From Roseomonas nitratireducens (lineage in GTDB: Bacteria; Pseudomonadota; Alphaproteobacteria; Acetobacterales; Acetobacteraceae): a stretch of 64,000 bases of DNA. The stretch spans positions 124,001 through 188,000 of the forward strand of contig NZ_JAGIYZ010000007.1 of assembly GCF_017813355.1 (NCBI RefSeq), written 5' to 3'. Shown here in pieces: positions 27,705 to 35,997 of this stretch. Both the position numbers and the translations under genes were made by a program. The first letter of the stretch is position 1. Every line of letters begins with the position of its first letter. The notes under the pieces were generated by a model, which saw only the letters and a list, made by a program, of their open reading frames with translations, did no database searches and was not told the origin of the DNA.

Positions 27705-28676
27705 ATGACCCGCCTGCTCGCCGCCGCCGCGGCGTTGCTGCTCGCCTGGGCTGCGCCCACGCGCGCGCAGGAATTCCCCGCGCGGCAGATCACCATGATC
27801 GTCGTCTTCGCCCCCGGCGGGGCGACCGACGTGCTCGCCCGCATCGTCGCCGAGCACATGACGCGCACCCTCGGCCGCAGCGTGGTGGTGGAGAACGTCT
27901 CCGGCGCCGGCGGCACCATTGGCGGGGCCCGCGGCGCCCAGGCGGCGCCGGACGGCTACACGCTGACGGTCGGCAGCCTCGGCAGCCATTCCGCGGCGCC
28001 GTCCATCTACCGCTCCATCGCCTACGACCCGCGCGAGCTGCAGCCGATCGGGCTGATCGCCGGCACGCCGCTGTTCTTCGTGGTGCGCAACGGCCATCCC
28101 GCCCAGACCATGGAGCAGTTCATCGCCATGGCGCGGGCGAATCCCGGCACGGTCACGAACGCCCATGCCGGCATCGGATCCACGAACCACCTCGCCTGCG
28201 CGCTGTTCCAGCACCTGGCGCGGGTGGACCTGAACAACATTCCCTATCGTGGCGAAGGCCCGGCGCTGAACGACGTGGTGGCGCAGACGGTGGACAGCGC
28301 CTGCCTGCTCGCCCCCGCCGCGGTGCCGCAGATCACCTCGGGCACGATGCGCGGCCTGCTGACGGCGGCCGCCACGCGCAACGCGAACGCACCGAACGTG
28401 CCTTCCGCGGTCGAGGCGGGCGTGCCGGACTACATCTTCCAGGGCTGGAACGCCGTCTTCGCGCCGCGGGGGACGCCGGCGCCGGTCGTCGCGCGCCTCG
28501 ATGCCGCGCTGCGCGCCGCGGTCAACGACCCGGCCATCCGCGCGCGGATCGAGCAGCTGGGCTCCATCCCGGCCGCGCCGGAGGCACAGGGTCCGGAGGC
28601 GCTCGCGAGGCTCGTGCGCAGCGAGGTGGACCGCTGGGCGACCGTGGTCCGGGCGGCGGGCATCCCGCAGCAGTAG
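27705..28676 (+). CDS. Bug-family tripartite tricarboxylate transporter receptor
   Basis: A 323-residue periplasmic binding protein of the TctC/Bug family. The signal peptide ends near PTRAQ (residue 22). Family hallmarks are FPARQITMIVVFAPGGATDVLAR, VVENVSGAGGTIGG, PDGYTLTVGSLGSH, IPYRGEGPALNDVV and a late GWNAVFAPRGTPAPVV. Members bind carboxylates and related small acids. No TctA/TctB membrane genes are near, so it is an orphan receptor, as is very common in Acetobacteraceae and Burkholderiales. The divergent IclR regulator suggests co-regulation with the TPP enzyme. Confidence 0.92.
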   Translation: MTRLLAAAAALLLAWAAPTRAQEFPARQITMIVVFAPGGATDVLARIVAEHMTRTLGRSVVVENVSGAGGTIGGARGAQAAPDGYTLTVGSLGSHSAAPSIYRSIAYDPRELQPIGLIAGTPLFFVVRNGHPAQTMEQFIAMARANPGTVTNAHAGIGSTNHLACALFQHLARVDLNNIPYRGEGPALNDVVAQTVDSACLLAPAAVPQITSGTMRGLLTAAATRNANAPNVPSAVEAGVPDYIFQGWNAVFAPRGTPAPVVARLDAALRAAVNDPAIRARIEQLGSIPAAPEAQGPEALARLVRSEVDRWATVVRAAGIPQQ

Positions 28677-28911
28677 GCGAAGCGTTCGGGGGAGCGTGAC
28701 CCCCGCCCGGCGCCTCTACGTGACCCGAACTGCAAGGCACGCGTTCGACGCGTGAGGTGGGCGCGGCATCGCGCGGCGCGATGTCCGCCCTGGCGTGATC
28801 CGATGAGCGGGATCGCGCGCGCCTTCCGATCGCATGGCGCCGCCGCGGCGGCCATGCTGCGCGCGACCGGCGACGATCAGCGCCGCACTGCCACATCCGT
28901 TGCGGCGCGCC

Positions 28912-30612
28912 TCATCGCGCCGCCGCCGCCTCGTCAAGCGCGCCTTCAAGCGTGGAATCCCGCCCGATGCCGCCGAGCAGGTCCGCGATGCCGTCGCGCC
29001 GCAGCAGGTCGCGCACGCCGCCATGTGCCCCGGTGGCAAGCAGGCGAATGCCCTGCGCGGCGAGTGTCGCGTGCAGCTTGTGCAGCATCCCGACCGCCGG
29101 CAGGTCCATGTGCGGGGAGGCCGACAGGTCGCACACCACGAGCCGGATGCCGCCCGGCGGCTGCGTGGCCAGCCGCGCGAGCACCGCCTCCATCACGTTA
29201 TCCGCGTTCACGTAGAGCAGCGATCCGTCTGGACGGAAGGCGAGCACGCCCGGGATCGGCTCGTTCTCCGGGTGGCGCGCCACGTCGCTGTAGCGCGAGG
29301 TGCCGGGCACGCGGCCGAGGAAGGCGACATGCGGCCGGCTCGCCCGCACCAGCATCATCAGCACCGAGGCGAGCGCCGCCAGCAGGATTCCCTGCAGGAT
29401 GCCGAGCAGCAGCACGCCAATCAGCGCGACGGCTGCGGCCGCAAAGTCCACGCGGCTGACGCGCCACAGCCGCGCCAGTGCCCGCACATCGATCAGCCCC
29501 GCGACCGCCGTCAGCACCACCGCGGCCAGCGTCGCCTTCGGCAGGTTCGCGAGTAGCCCCGTGAGGAACAGCAGGCAGAAGGCGAGCGTGGCCGAGGCGA
29601 AGACGAGCGCCAGCGGCGTCCGCGACCCCGCCTTCTCCGCGACCGCCGATTGCGACAGCCCGCCCGCGACCGGATACCCGTGACCGAGGCCCGCCATCAG
29701 GTTCGCCGCCCCGATGCCGAGGAATTCCTGCCGCGGGTTCAGCGCGTAGCCGTGCTTCTCCGCGAAGCTGCGCGCCGCCGACACGCCTTCGATGTAGGCC
29801 AGCAGCAGGCAGCCGGCGGCCAGCGGCACGATTCCCTCGACATCCGAGAGCCGGAGCGATGGCAGGCCGATCTCCGGAAGGCCCGCCGGGATGGATCCCG
29901 TGATCACCACGCCATGCCCGGCGAGGCCGAACAGGCTCGCCGCCAGGATCGACAGCACGACCACGCCGAGCGCGACCGGCCGCCCCGGCAGCGCCCGGCC
30001 GCCCGCGACCAGCAGCGCGAGTCCCGTCAGGCCCACGAACAGCGTCGTCGGATGGAGACCGGGCAATTGCCCGGCCAGCTTCGTCAGTCGCTCGATCACG
30101 TTCTGCCCGCCGCCCGCGACGCCGAACAGCGAGGGCAGCTGCGTCACCGCGATGGTGATGCCCGCCCCCGCCTTGAAGCCGATGAGGATGCTGTCGCTGA
30201 TCAGCTTCACCAGCACGCTCAGCCGCAGCGCCCATGAGATCACGCACAGCAGGGCGATGGTGAAGGCGGCGAGGCTTGCGATCTCGGCGTAGCGCGCGGC
30301 GTCCCCGCCCGCCATCACGCCGACATTCGCGGCGACCATGAGCGAGATCGCCGATGTCGGCCCGATGGCGAGATGGCGGGAGGAGCCCAGCAACGCGTAG
30401 CCCAGGCCGCCCAGCATGTAGCCATAGACGCCCACCTGCGGCGGCAGCCCGGCGAGCGTCGCATAGGCGAGCGCCACCGGCAGCGCATAGGCCGCGAGGG
30501 TGACGCCGGCGACGAGGTCTCCCCGCAGCCAGGCTCCCGAATAGCCTCGCAGCCATCCGAGCGGCGGCAGCAAGGCCGTGGCGGCGGATGCGGCAGGCCG
30601 CGACGTGCTCAT
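28912..30612 (-). CDS. SulP-family anion transporter with STAS domain
   Basis: A 566-residue inner-membrane protein. The SulP core of about 12-14 spans runs from AGVTLAAYALPVALAYATLAG (residues 35-55) to about residue 425, including LFGVAGGGQNVIERL and the conserved SAAR and NPRQEFLGIGAANLMAGL segments. A C-terminal STAS domain covers about residues 450-550 (GSLLYVNADNVMEAV, VVCDLSASPHMDLPAVGML). Family members carry sulfate, bicarbonate or dicarboxylates. Its ATG overlaps the stop of a doubtful 66-codon ORF (30609-30809) by ATGA. The 262 bp up to the DUF1622 gene hold no recognised gene. Confidence 0.9.
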   Translation of the reverse strand: MSTSRPAASAATALLPPLGWLRGYSGAWLRGDLVAGVTLAAYALPVALAYATLAGLPPQVGVYGYMLGGLGYALLGSSRHLAIGPTSAISLMVAANVGVMAGGDAARYAEIASLAAFTIALLCVISWALRLSVLVKLISDSILIGFKAGAGITIAVTQLPSLFGVAGGGQNVIERLTKLAGQLPGLHPTTLFVGLTGLALLVAGGRALPGRPVALGVVVLSILAASLFGLAGHGVVITGSIPAGLPEIGLPSLRLSDVEGIVPLAAGCLLLAYIEGVSAARSFAEKHGYALNPRQEFLGIGAANLMAGLGHGYPVAGGLSQSAVAEKAGSRTPLALVFASATLAFCLLFLTGLLANLPKATLAAVVLTAVAGLIDVRALARLWRVSRVDFAAAAVALIGVLLLGILQGILLAALASVLMMLVRASRPHVAFLGRVPGTSRYSDVARHPENEPIPGVLAFRPDGSLLYVNADNVMEAVLARLATQPPGGIRLVVCDLSASPHMDLPAVGMLHKLHATLAAQGIRLLATGAHGGVRDLLRRDGIADLLGGIGRDSTLEGALDEAAAAR

Positions 30613-30874
30613 TCCTGGCCTCCTGTGCGCATGGCCGTTGCGGCGCTGGCGCGGATCCCGATGCGGCCGGTGCGCGGCGCGCGGACCATCGCCGCGGGGC
30701 CGCGCTCGGCCTGGTCGGCATGTGCGGTGGCGACATCCGCCATCGCTGCTGCGAAGCCCTTGCGGGCGGCCGGGCCGCCGGCGCCGCGATGCGCGCGCGC
30801 CGGCACCATCGCGGCGTGGTGGGCACTTACCCTGGCGCCGGTCAGGGAGGCTCCGTTCGCTCGTGCCCGCGCCG

Positions 30875-31237
30875 TCAGCCGCGCGGCGGCGGCGCGACCT
30901 GTTCCTCCGCGAGTTCCCGCTGCAGGAAGACGTTCAGGAAGGTGCGGATCGCGGCGACCGCGGCGAGCTTTCCGATCTGGTCCCAGTCGGGCGAGATTGC
31001 GGTCCCGACGATGTCGGCCGCGAGCTGGAACTCCAGCGCGAGCGACAGGCCGCGCGCGAGGCCCATCCGGACATTGCCCGTCTCCCTGCCGAAGGCATGG
31101 CCCGTCAGCCGCGCCAGCGCCAGCAGCATCGCGACCAGGATGATGGCCACGCTGACCGCCTCGATGCCCAGCTTGAGCCATGACGCCGCGGCGCTGACCG
31201 CCGCCTCGAGTCCTTCCGGCGGTTCGCCGACACGCAT
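30875..31237 (-). CDS. DUF1622 membrane protein
   Basis: A 120-residue protein matching the DUF1622 pattern. A first membrane segment is LKLGIEAVSVAIILVAMLLALA (residues 22-43). The conserved core RLTGHAFGRETGNVRMGLARGLSLALEFQLAADIVGTAISPDW and the IRTFLNVFLQREL helix follow. Function is unknown. The ATG at 31237 is preferred over the adjacent in-frame TTG. It lies between the SulP and DUF3141 genes on the same strand with gaps over 130 bp, so it may be transcribed on its own. Confidence 0.85.
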   Translation of the reverse strand: MRVGEPPEGLEAAVSAAASWLKLGIEAVSVAIILVAMLLALARLTGHAFGRETGNVRMGLARGLSLALEFQLAADIVGTAISPDWDQIGKLAAVAAIRTFLNVFLQRELAEEQVAPPPRG

Positions 31238-31372
31238 CAATGGTGCTCCTGCAAGATCGCGCCGCCGCGCCGCGCGAAGGCCGCGCGACCGGCAGAGTGG
31301 TTTCAGCCTCGCCCGACAGGCGGGTCCCCGGGTCGGCGCCGAGTCCCCGTCGCGACCGCGTATGCCGGCGCG

Positions 31373-33592
31373 TCACCCTGCGCGGACCGGCCGGATCCGC
31401 CGCGCGACGAGGCTCGTCGCGCCGTCCGGCGCGGCCTTCGCCGCGTGGTCGTCGCCGCCGAAGATCCGCTCCACCTCGGCGAGGCGCCGCGCGGCCTCGG
31501 GCGGCAGGTCGCCCGCCGCCTCGACCACCGCGCGCAGCGCGGCCAGCGCCTCAGCGCGGAGGCCCGGGTCATCGGGCAGCAGCCCGGGCAAGGTCTCGAT
31601 CGCCCGCGCCTCGTCGATCATCAGCATGAAGAATTGCTGGCGGATGGTGCGCTTGAACTCGGCGAGCGGCAGCGCGTCCCGCCGCATCGCGGCGCGGATG
31701 CGGCGGATGATGGCGAAGGATCGCTCATCCGCATTGGCCGTCGGCAGCCGCACCCAGATCAGGGCGCGCAGCAGCGCCTCGTGCAGCCCGCCCTCGGCCA
31801 TGGCGGCGCGCAGCCGCTCGCCCGCCAGCGCCACGAAGCGCTCATGGTCCGGGCTCTGGCCGGGCCGCGCGCGCGGCGGCGCCGTCTCCGTGGCGATGCC
31901 GGTCAGCGCCTGCACGGCGGGGGAGGCATAGACCTCGCGGAAGACGCGCTCGCTCAGCGCGTCGCGCTGGCGGCCATAGGCCTCGAGCATGCGCGTGACC
32001 GCCTCTGAGACCTGGCGCTCGGCGAGCCGGCCAGGATTGTCCTCGGGCACCGGCTTGCGGTTGCCGCGCGCCATCTCCGCCGCCCAGCGCACCCAGGCCA
32101 TGGCCGGGTTGCGGTCCGAGAACAGGGTGTAGGACAGGCGCGCGGGATGCAGCTGTTCCAACGCCATGGTGACCGGCGGGGCGGCGAGCGCGCGCACCAC
32201 CGGCTGGGCGAACTGGCGATACAGCGCAAGGTTCGCCTCCGAGACGCGGCGCGCCGCGGCGAAGCGCTTCTCGTCCTCGGGATCCGTGCCGCCATGCTGC
32301 GCGAGGTCCTCGAAACGGCGCGTCTGGAAGTTCACCAGCCAATCGCCGCCGGCGAGCTCGGCCCGCGCCTGTTCCTTCGCCGGCCGCAGCACCGCCTCGT
32401 AGAGCCCGGGCGGCAGCACGTCGATCATGTCCATGTTCGACGCGAACTCGTTGTGCTCCTTCCGCGCCACACCGCCCGAGACGAAGATGCCGAGATGGCC
32501 GATGCTGCCATGCACCGAATAGACGATGGTCTGTCCGTGCGTGCGCAGGTCGTTCTCGTCGCCATACAGGTCCGTGATCCAGGACAGCGCCTGGGCCGGC
32601 GGCGTGATGTCGTCGCCTTCCGAGCAGAAGACGATGATCGGCGACTGGATCGCGCGCATGTCCACGCGCGTGCCGTCGGAGAAGGTCAGCTCGCCCGTCG
32701 CCAGCCGGTTGCCGACGAAGAGCTGGTCGACGATGAACTGCATCTCGGCGGCGTTCAGGCGGACATGCCCGCCCCACCATTTCTCGAAGCCGAGGTAGCG
32801 CTCCGCGGCGCGATCGATATCGGCCCAGACCTCGTACTGCTTGGTCCAGTAGGTGTTGGCGGGATTGCCGCTCTCGAAGTTCGACACCAGCCAGGCGCCG
32901 TCGAACTTGCCGCCGCCGAGGTCGCCCGTCATGGCGGTGAGCCAGGATCCGCCGAGCAGCCCGCCGAGGTAGCGCATCGGCGCGCGGCCCTCGGTGCCCG
33001 CCCAGGTCGAGACCGGGGATCCCGCGACCATCAGCGGCCCGAAGGCCTCCGGGCGGATCGCGGCGGCCATCAACAGCGCCCAGCCGGCCTGGCAATTGCC
33101 GATGGCGACGGGCTTGCCCTCGGCGTCCCGGTGCCGGCGCCCGGCCTCCTCGGCGAAGGCGATGATGGCGCGGACCACGTCCTCGATGGTCTGGCCGGGC
33201 TCGGGTTCGGGTCGGAAGCCCACGAAATAGCAGGGATGGCCGGCCGCGATGGCGACGCCGATCTCGCTGTCCGCCTTGAAGCCGCCGATGCCCGGCCCGT
33301 GGCCGGCGCGCGGGTCGATGACGATGAAGGGGCGGTTCAGCGGGTCGGTGGGCGGTGCGCCCTCGGGCGGCGTGACGCGCGCCATCCAGTAGTTCACCGG
33401 TCGCGGCAGGTCGCGTCCGTCCATCACCAGCTCGAAGCCGAAGGTGAGGACGTTGCGCATCGGATCGTCCTCGCGCTCGAGGAAGGCGTTGCCGCGCTCG
33501 CGCAGCACGTCGAGGAAGAGGACGGAGCGCTGCCAGGCGTCGAGCCCGTAGGCAGCCCAGGGAAACGGCGTGAGGTCGGCAGGCATCTTCAT
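31373..33592 (-). CDS. DUF3141-family alpha/beta-hydrolase-like protein
   Basis: A 739-residue protein of the DUF3141 family, which is related to poly(3-hydroxyalkanoate) synthase/depolymerase-type alpha/beta hydrolases. The N-terminal two thirds show PFIVIDPRAGHGPGIGGFK, VAIGNCQAGWALLMAAA (nucleophile elbow GNCQAG with Cys, as in PHA synthases), PIIVFCSEGDDITPP and VHGSIGHLGIFVSG (possible Asp and His of the triad). The C-terminal 250 residues are a helical extension. The start at 33592 has GAGGA at good spacing. In other bacteria this gene often sits beside acyl phosphotransferase and kinase genes; those are absent here. Confidence 0.85.
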   Translation of the reverse strand: MKMPADLTPFPWAAYGLDAWQRSVLFLDVLRERGNAFLEREDDPMRNVLTFGFELVMDGRDLPRPVNYWMARVTPPEGAPPTDPLNRPFIVIDPRAGHGPGIGGFKADSEIGVAIAAGHPCYFVGFRPEPEPGQTIEDVVRAIIAFAEEAGRRHRDAEGKPVAIGNCQAGWALLMAAAIRPEAFGPLMVAGSPVSTWAGTEGRAPMRYLGGLLGGSWLTAMTGDLGGGKFDGAWLVSNFESGNPANTYWTKQYEVWADIDRAAERYLGFEKWWGGHVRLNAAEMQFIVDQLFVGNRLATGELTFSDGTRVDMRAIQSPIIVFCSEGDDITPPAQALSWITDLYGDENDLRTHGQTIVYSVHGSIGHLGIFVSGGVARKEHNEFASNMDMIDVLPPGLYEAVLRPAKEQARAELAGGDWLVNFQTRRFEDLAQHGGTDPEDEKRFAAARRVSEANLALYRQFAQPVVRALAAPPVTMALEQLHPARLSYTLFSDRNPAMAWVRWAAEMARGNRKPVPEDNPGRLAERQVSEAVTRMLEAYGRQRDALSERVFREVYASPAVQALTGIATETAPPRARPGQSPDHERFVALAGERLRAAMAEGGLHEALLRALIWVRLPTANADERSFAIIRRIRAAMRRDALPLAEFKRTIRQQFFMLMIDEARAIETLPGLLPDDPGLRAEALAALRAVVEAAGDLPPEAARRLAEVERIFGGDDHAAKAAPDGATSLVARRIRPVRAG

Positions 33593-33935
33593 ACTCCTCG
33601 GGCGTGGCACCGGCCGGGCGGCGACGATCGGAGAGCGGACCGATCGCCTGATCATACGGCGCACCATCGAACCCATGGGTGGCAGGGACGCGGACACTCC
33701 GGTCGCCGCGGGGGCGGCGGCACAGGATAGGCCAATGTGACACGGCCGCGGCGATCGCCGCCTTGATCTCGATCGGTGCGGACCGTGGGCGGAACAGGAT
33801 AGATGGTGCGTCCCGCCTGTTCCGCAGCAGGATCGGCTTGCGCAGACCGTCGATCATGGCGGCGATGCGGCTGCGCCGCGCGCGGCGTGGTCGCCAAGGA
33901 CGGGGGGTGGTGGCGCGGATCGCCCGCATCGCGGC
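33593..33935. other. Gene-poor intergenic stretch
   Basis: These 343 bp upstream of the DUF3141 gene contain only short Arg-rich open frames on both strands with no recognisable domain, SD or codon pattern. The promoter of the DUF3141 gene is presumably here. No RNA gene or clear hairpin was recognised. Confidence 0.5.
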
Positions 33936-34083
33936 CTAGGCCTCTCGAATGTTCCGCGCGCGAAAGCCCTTCAGTCCGTTCTCCTCGACCGCGGCGAGGA
34001 ACCCGTCCGAGGCAAGGAGCTCACCGCCGCCGACCTGAGCATCCAACCACAGGTGCCGGCCCGCGATCACCGCGCGCGACACA
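33936..34083 (-). pseudogene. Possible 3' remnant of an Imm11/DUF1629-like gene
   Basis: About 48 codons end in a proper stop and read AVIAGRHLWLDAQVGG, LLASDGFLAAVEENGLKG and FRARNIREA. This resembles the C-terminus of Imm11/DUF1629-type immunity proteins (x-HLW, then SDxxxxALxxxxLxGxxF). No start codon or upstream part exists: in this frame the sequence runs into the 3' end of the DAG-kinase-like gene, which ends at 34084. It therefore looks like a gene tail left by deletion. The match is from memory of the family pattern and is not certain. Confidence 0.4.
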
Positions 34084-34965
34084 TCAGGGCACCACGATCC
34101 GCATCGGCCGCGGGGCGGGGCCGATCTCCAGCGGCAATGCGCCGGCGGCATCGCCATCCGCCTGCGCCGGCACGCCGATCCCGGCAAGCCGCACCGTCCC
34201 GGCGCGGATCAGGTCCACCCCGCGCAGCCGCGGCAGCATGCCGAGGGGCAACGCGGCGCCATAGCGCATCGCCGCCAGCACGCCGGCGTCGCGGAACAGC
34301 GCGACATGGAAGCCTTCCTCATGCGGGTCGGCGCCGGGGGCGAGCAGGAAGCGCCCGGCATAGAGCCGGCCCTTAGTGACGATCGCGCTCGCCGCTTCCT
34401 CCCGCCGCCCGTCCAGCTCCGCGCAGAGCGTGGTGAAGCGGTAGCGCGGCATCTCGCGGATCGTCTGCAGCACATAGGCGCCCTTGCCGATGGCGCGCTT
34501 CAGCCCGCCCGGCAGGTGGTGCACCACCGCGGCGTCGAAGCCGGCGCCGAGCATCTGCACGAACAGCACCTCCCGCCCGTCGCCGTAGCGGGCGAGGCCG
34601 GGATGCAGCAGCGAGGTGCGGCCCATCGCCAGCACCTCCGCCGCGCGGGCGGGCGCGCGGGGGAGGCCGAGTTCGAGCGCGAGCACGTTCGCCGTGCCGA
34701 GCGGCAGCACGCCGAGCGCGCTGTCCGACCCCGAGATTCCCGCCGCCACTTCCGCGATCGTGCCGTCGCCGCCCGCCGCGACGATGATGCGCACGCCCTC
34801 GCGCGCGGCATCGCGTGCGAGCACTGTCGCATGGCCCCGATGCGTCGTCTCCGCCACCTCCGGCCGCATGCCAAGGCCGCGCATCAGGTCGAGCGCGGCG
34901 AGCAGCCGGCGGCGACGGCGTGCGCCGGCAGCGGGGTTGAAGACGATCATCATGCGTCTGGGCAT
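34084..34965 (-). CDS. Diacylglycerol kinase/YegS-like lipid kinase
   Basis: A 293-residue member of the DAGK catalytic-domain family. The N-terminal [21 protein letters not shown] is the typical first strand and Arg patch. The nucleotide-binding motif is IVAAGGDGTIAEVAAGI, followed by LGVLPLGTANVLALELGLP, the family signature. The C-terminal half (KGRLYAGRFLLAPGA to QADGDAAGALPLEI) is the second lobe. It phosphorylates a lipid such as diacylglycerol or a sphingoid base; the exact substrate is open. It is divergent from the LpxH-like gene over 215 bp. Its 3' end abuts the possible Imm11-like remnant. Confidence 0.88.
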   Translation of the reverse strand: MPRRMMIVFNPAAGARRRRRLLAALDLMRGLGMRPEVAETTHRGHATVLARDAAREGVRIIVAAGGDGTIAEVAAGISGSDSALGVLPLGTANVLALELGLPRAPARAAEVLAMGRTSLLHPGLARYGDGREVLFVQMLGAGFDAAVVHHLPGGLKRAIGKGAYVLQTIREMPRYRFTTLCAELDGRREEAASAIVTKGRLYAGRFLLAPGADPHEEGFHVALFRDAGVLAAMRYGAALPLGMLPRLRGVDLIRAGTVRLAGIGVPAQADGDAAGALPLEIGPAPRPMRIVVP

Positions 34966-35180
34966 GGGGCATGGCTTCTGGCAGCGCGGTGGTGACGATT
35001 CGGGGACGCTTTCGCGACCTTGGAATGACATGCGTGTCCGCAACGCCCTGGAGAGCATGCTTCATCCAAGATTCACGCGCGGCCGCCGATCCGCGCGCTA
35101 TCGCCCCGCGCATCTGCAGCACGCCGTCGAATCGCGCGGGACGCGCCCGCGCACCCGCCGGCGCACGGAGACCGAGCCGG

Positions 35181-35990
35181 ATGCACGAGACCGCCCCGCG
35201 CCGCCGCTACCGCAGCATCTTCCTCTCCGATGTCCATCTCGGCACCAAGGGATGCCGCAGCGACTTCCTGGTGGACTTCCTCAGCCGGGTGGAATGCGAG
35301 CGCCTTTACCTGGTGGGCGACATCATCGATGGCTGGCGGCTGCGCCGGTCCTGGTACTGGGACGCCGACCATGACGAGGCGATCCGCCTGGTGCTGCGCA
35401 TGGCGCGCCACGGCACCGAGGTGATCTACATCCCCGGCAACCACGACGAGATCTTCCGCGACTGGCTCGGCCTGGAAGTGGCCGGCGTGAAGCTGGTGCG
35501 CGAGGCGGAGCACACCGCCGCCGACGGGCGCCGCTTCCTCGTCATCCATGGCGACGAGTTCGACGGCGTGATCCGCTACGCGAAGCTGCTCGCCCATCTC
35601 GGCGACTGGGCCTATGACTGGGCGCTGACGCTGAACCGCTGGTTCAACGCGGCACGCCGGCGGCTCGGCTATCCCTACTGGTCGCTCTCCCAATGGCTGA
35701 AGCGCCAGGTGAAGGAGGCGGTCAAGGCGATCGACCGCTTCGAGACCGCGCTCGCCACCGAGGCGAAGCGCCGCGGCCTGGACGGCGTGATTTGCGGGCA
35801 TATCCACCATGCCGAGATGCGCACCGTATCGGGCGTGCTCTACATGAATGACGGGGACTGGGTGGAATCCTGCACCGCGCTGGTCGAGCACGCCGATGGG
35901 CGGTTCGAACTGGTGGACTGGGCGCGGGAGAACCGCCTGTCCTTTGCCCGCGCGCCGCGCCGCGCGCCCGCCGCGCTGCCGGCCGCCTGA
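35181..35990 (+). CDS. LpxH-like metallophosphoesterase (UDP-2,3-diacylglucosamine diphosphatase-like)
   Basis: A 269-residue calcineurin-like phosphoesterase. Metal-binding motifs are SDVHLGTKG (DxH), LVGDIIDGW (GDxxD), YIPGNHDE (GNHD), VIHGDEFD and the final GHIHHAEM (GHxH). It resembles the LpxH/YbbF group annotated as UDP-2,3-diacylglucosamine diphosphatase, which makes lipid X in lipid A synthesis. However, this longer subfamily with EFDGVIRYAKLLAHLGDWAYDW is distinct from classical LpxH, so the substrate is not certain. The glycosyltransferase gene starts 7 bp after the stop, so they form an operon. Confidence 0.85.
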   Translation: MHETAPRRRYRSIFLSDVHLGTKGCRSDFLVDFLSRVECERLYLVGDIIDGWRLRRSWYWDADHDEAIRLVLRMARHGTEVIYIPGNHDEIFRDWLGLEVAGVKLVREAEHTAADGRRFLVIHGDEFDGVIRYAKLLAHLGDWAYDWALTLNRWFNAARRRLGYPYWSLSQWLKRQVKEAVKAIDRFETALATEAKRRGLDGVICGHIHHAEMRTVSGVLYMNDGDWVESCTALVEHADGRFELVDWARENRLSFARAPRRAPAALPAA

Positions 35991-35997
35991 GGGCCCG

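Noticed and set aside
28677-28911. Possible RNA gene or small gene in the gap after the Bug receptor
   Set aside because: No cloverleaf, CCA end, conserved core or SD-preceded frame was seen; left as plain intergenic DNA.
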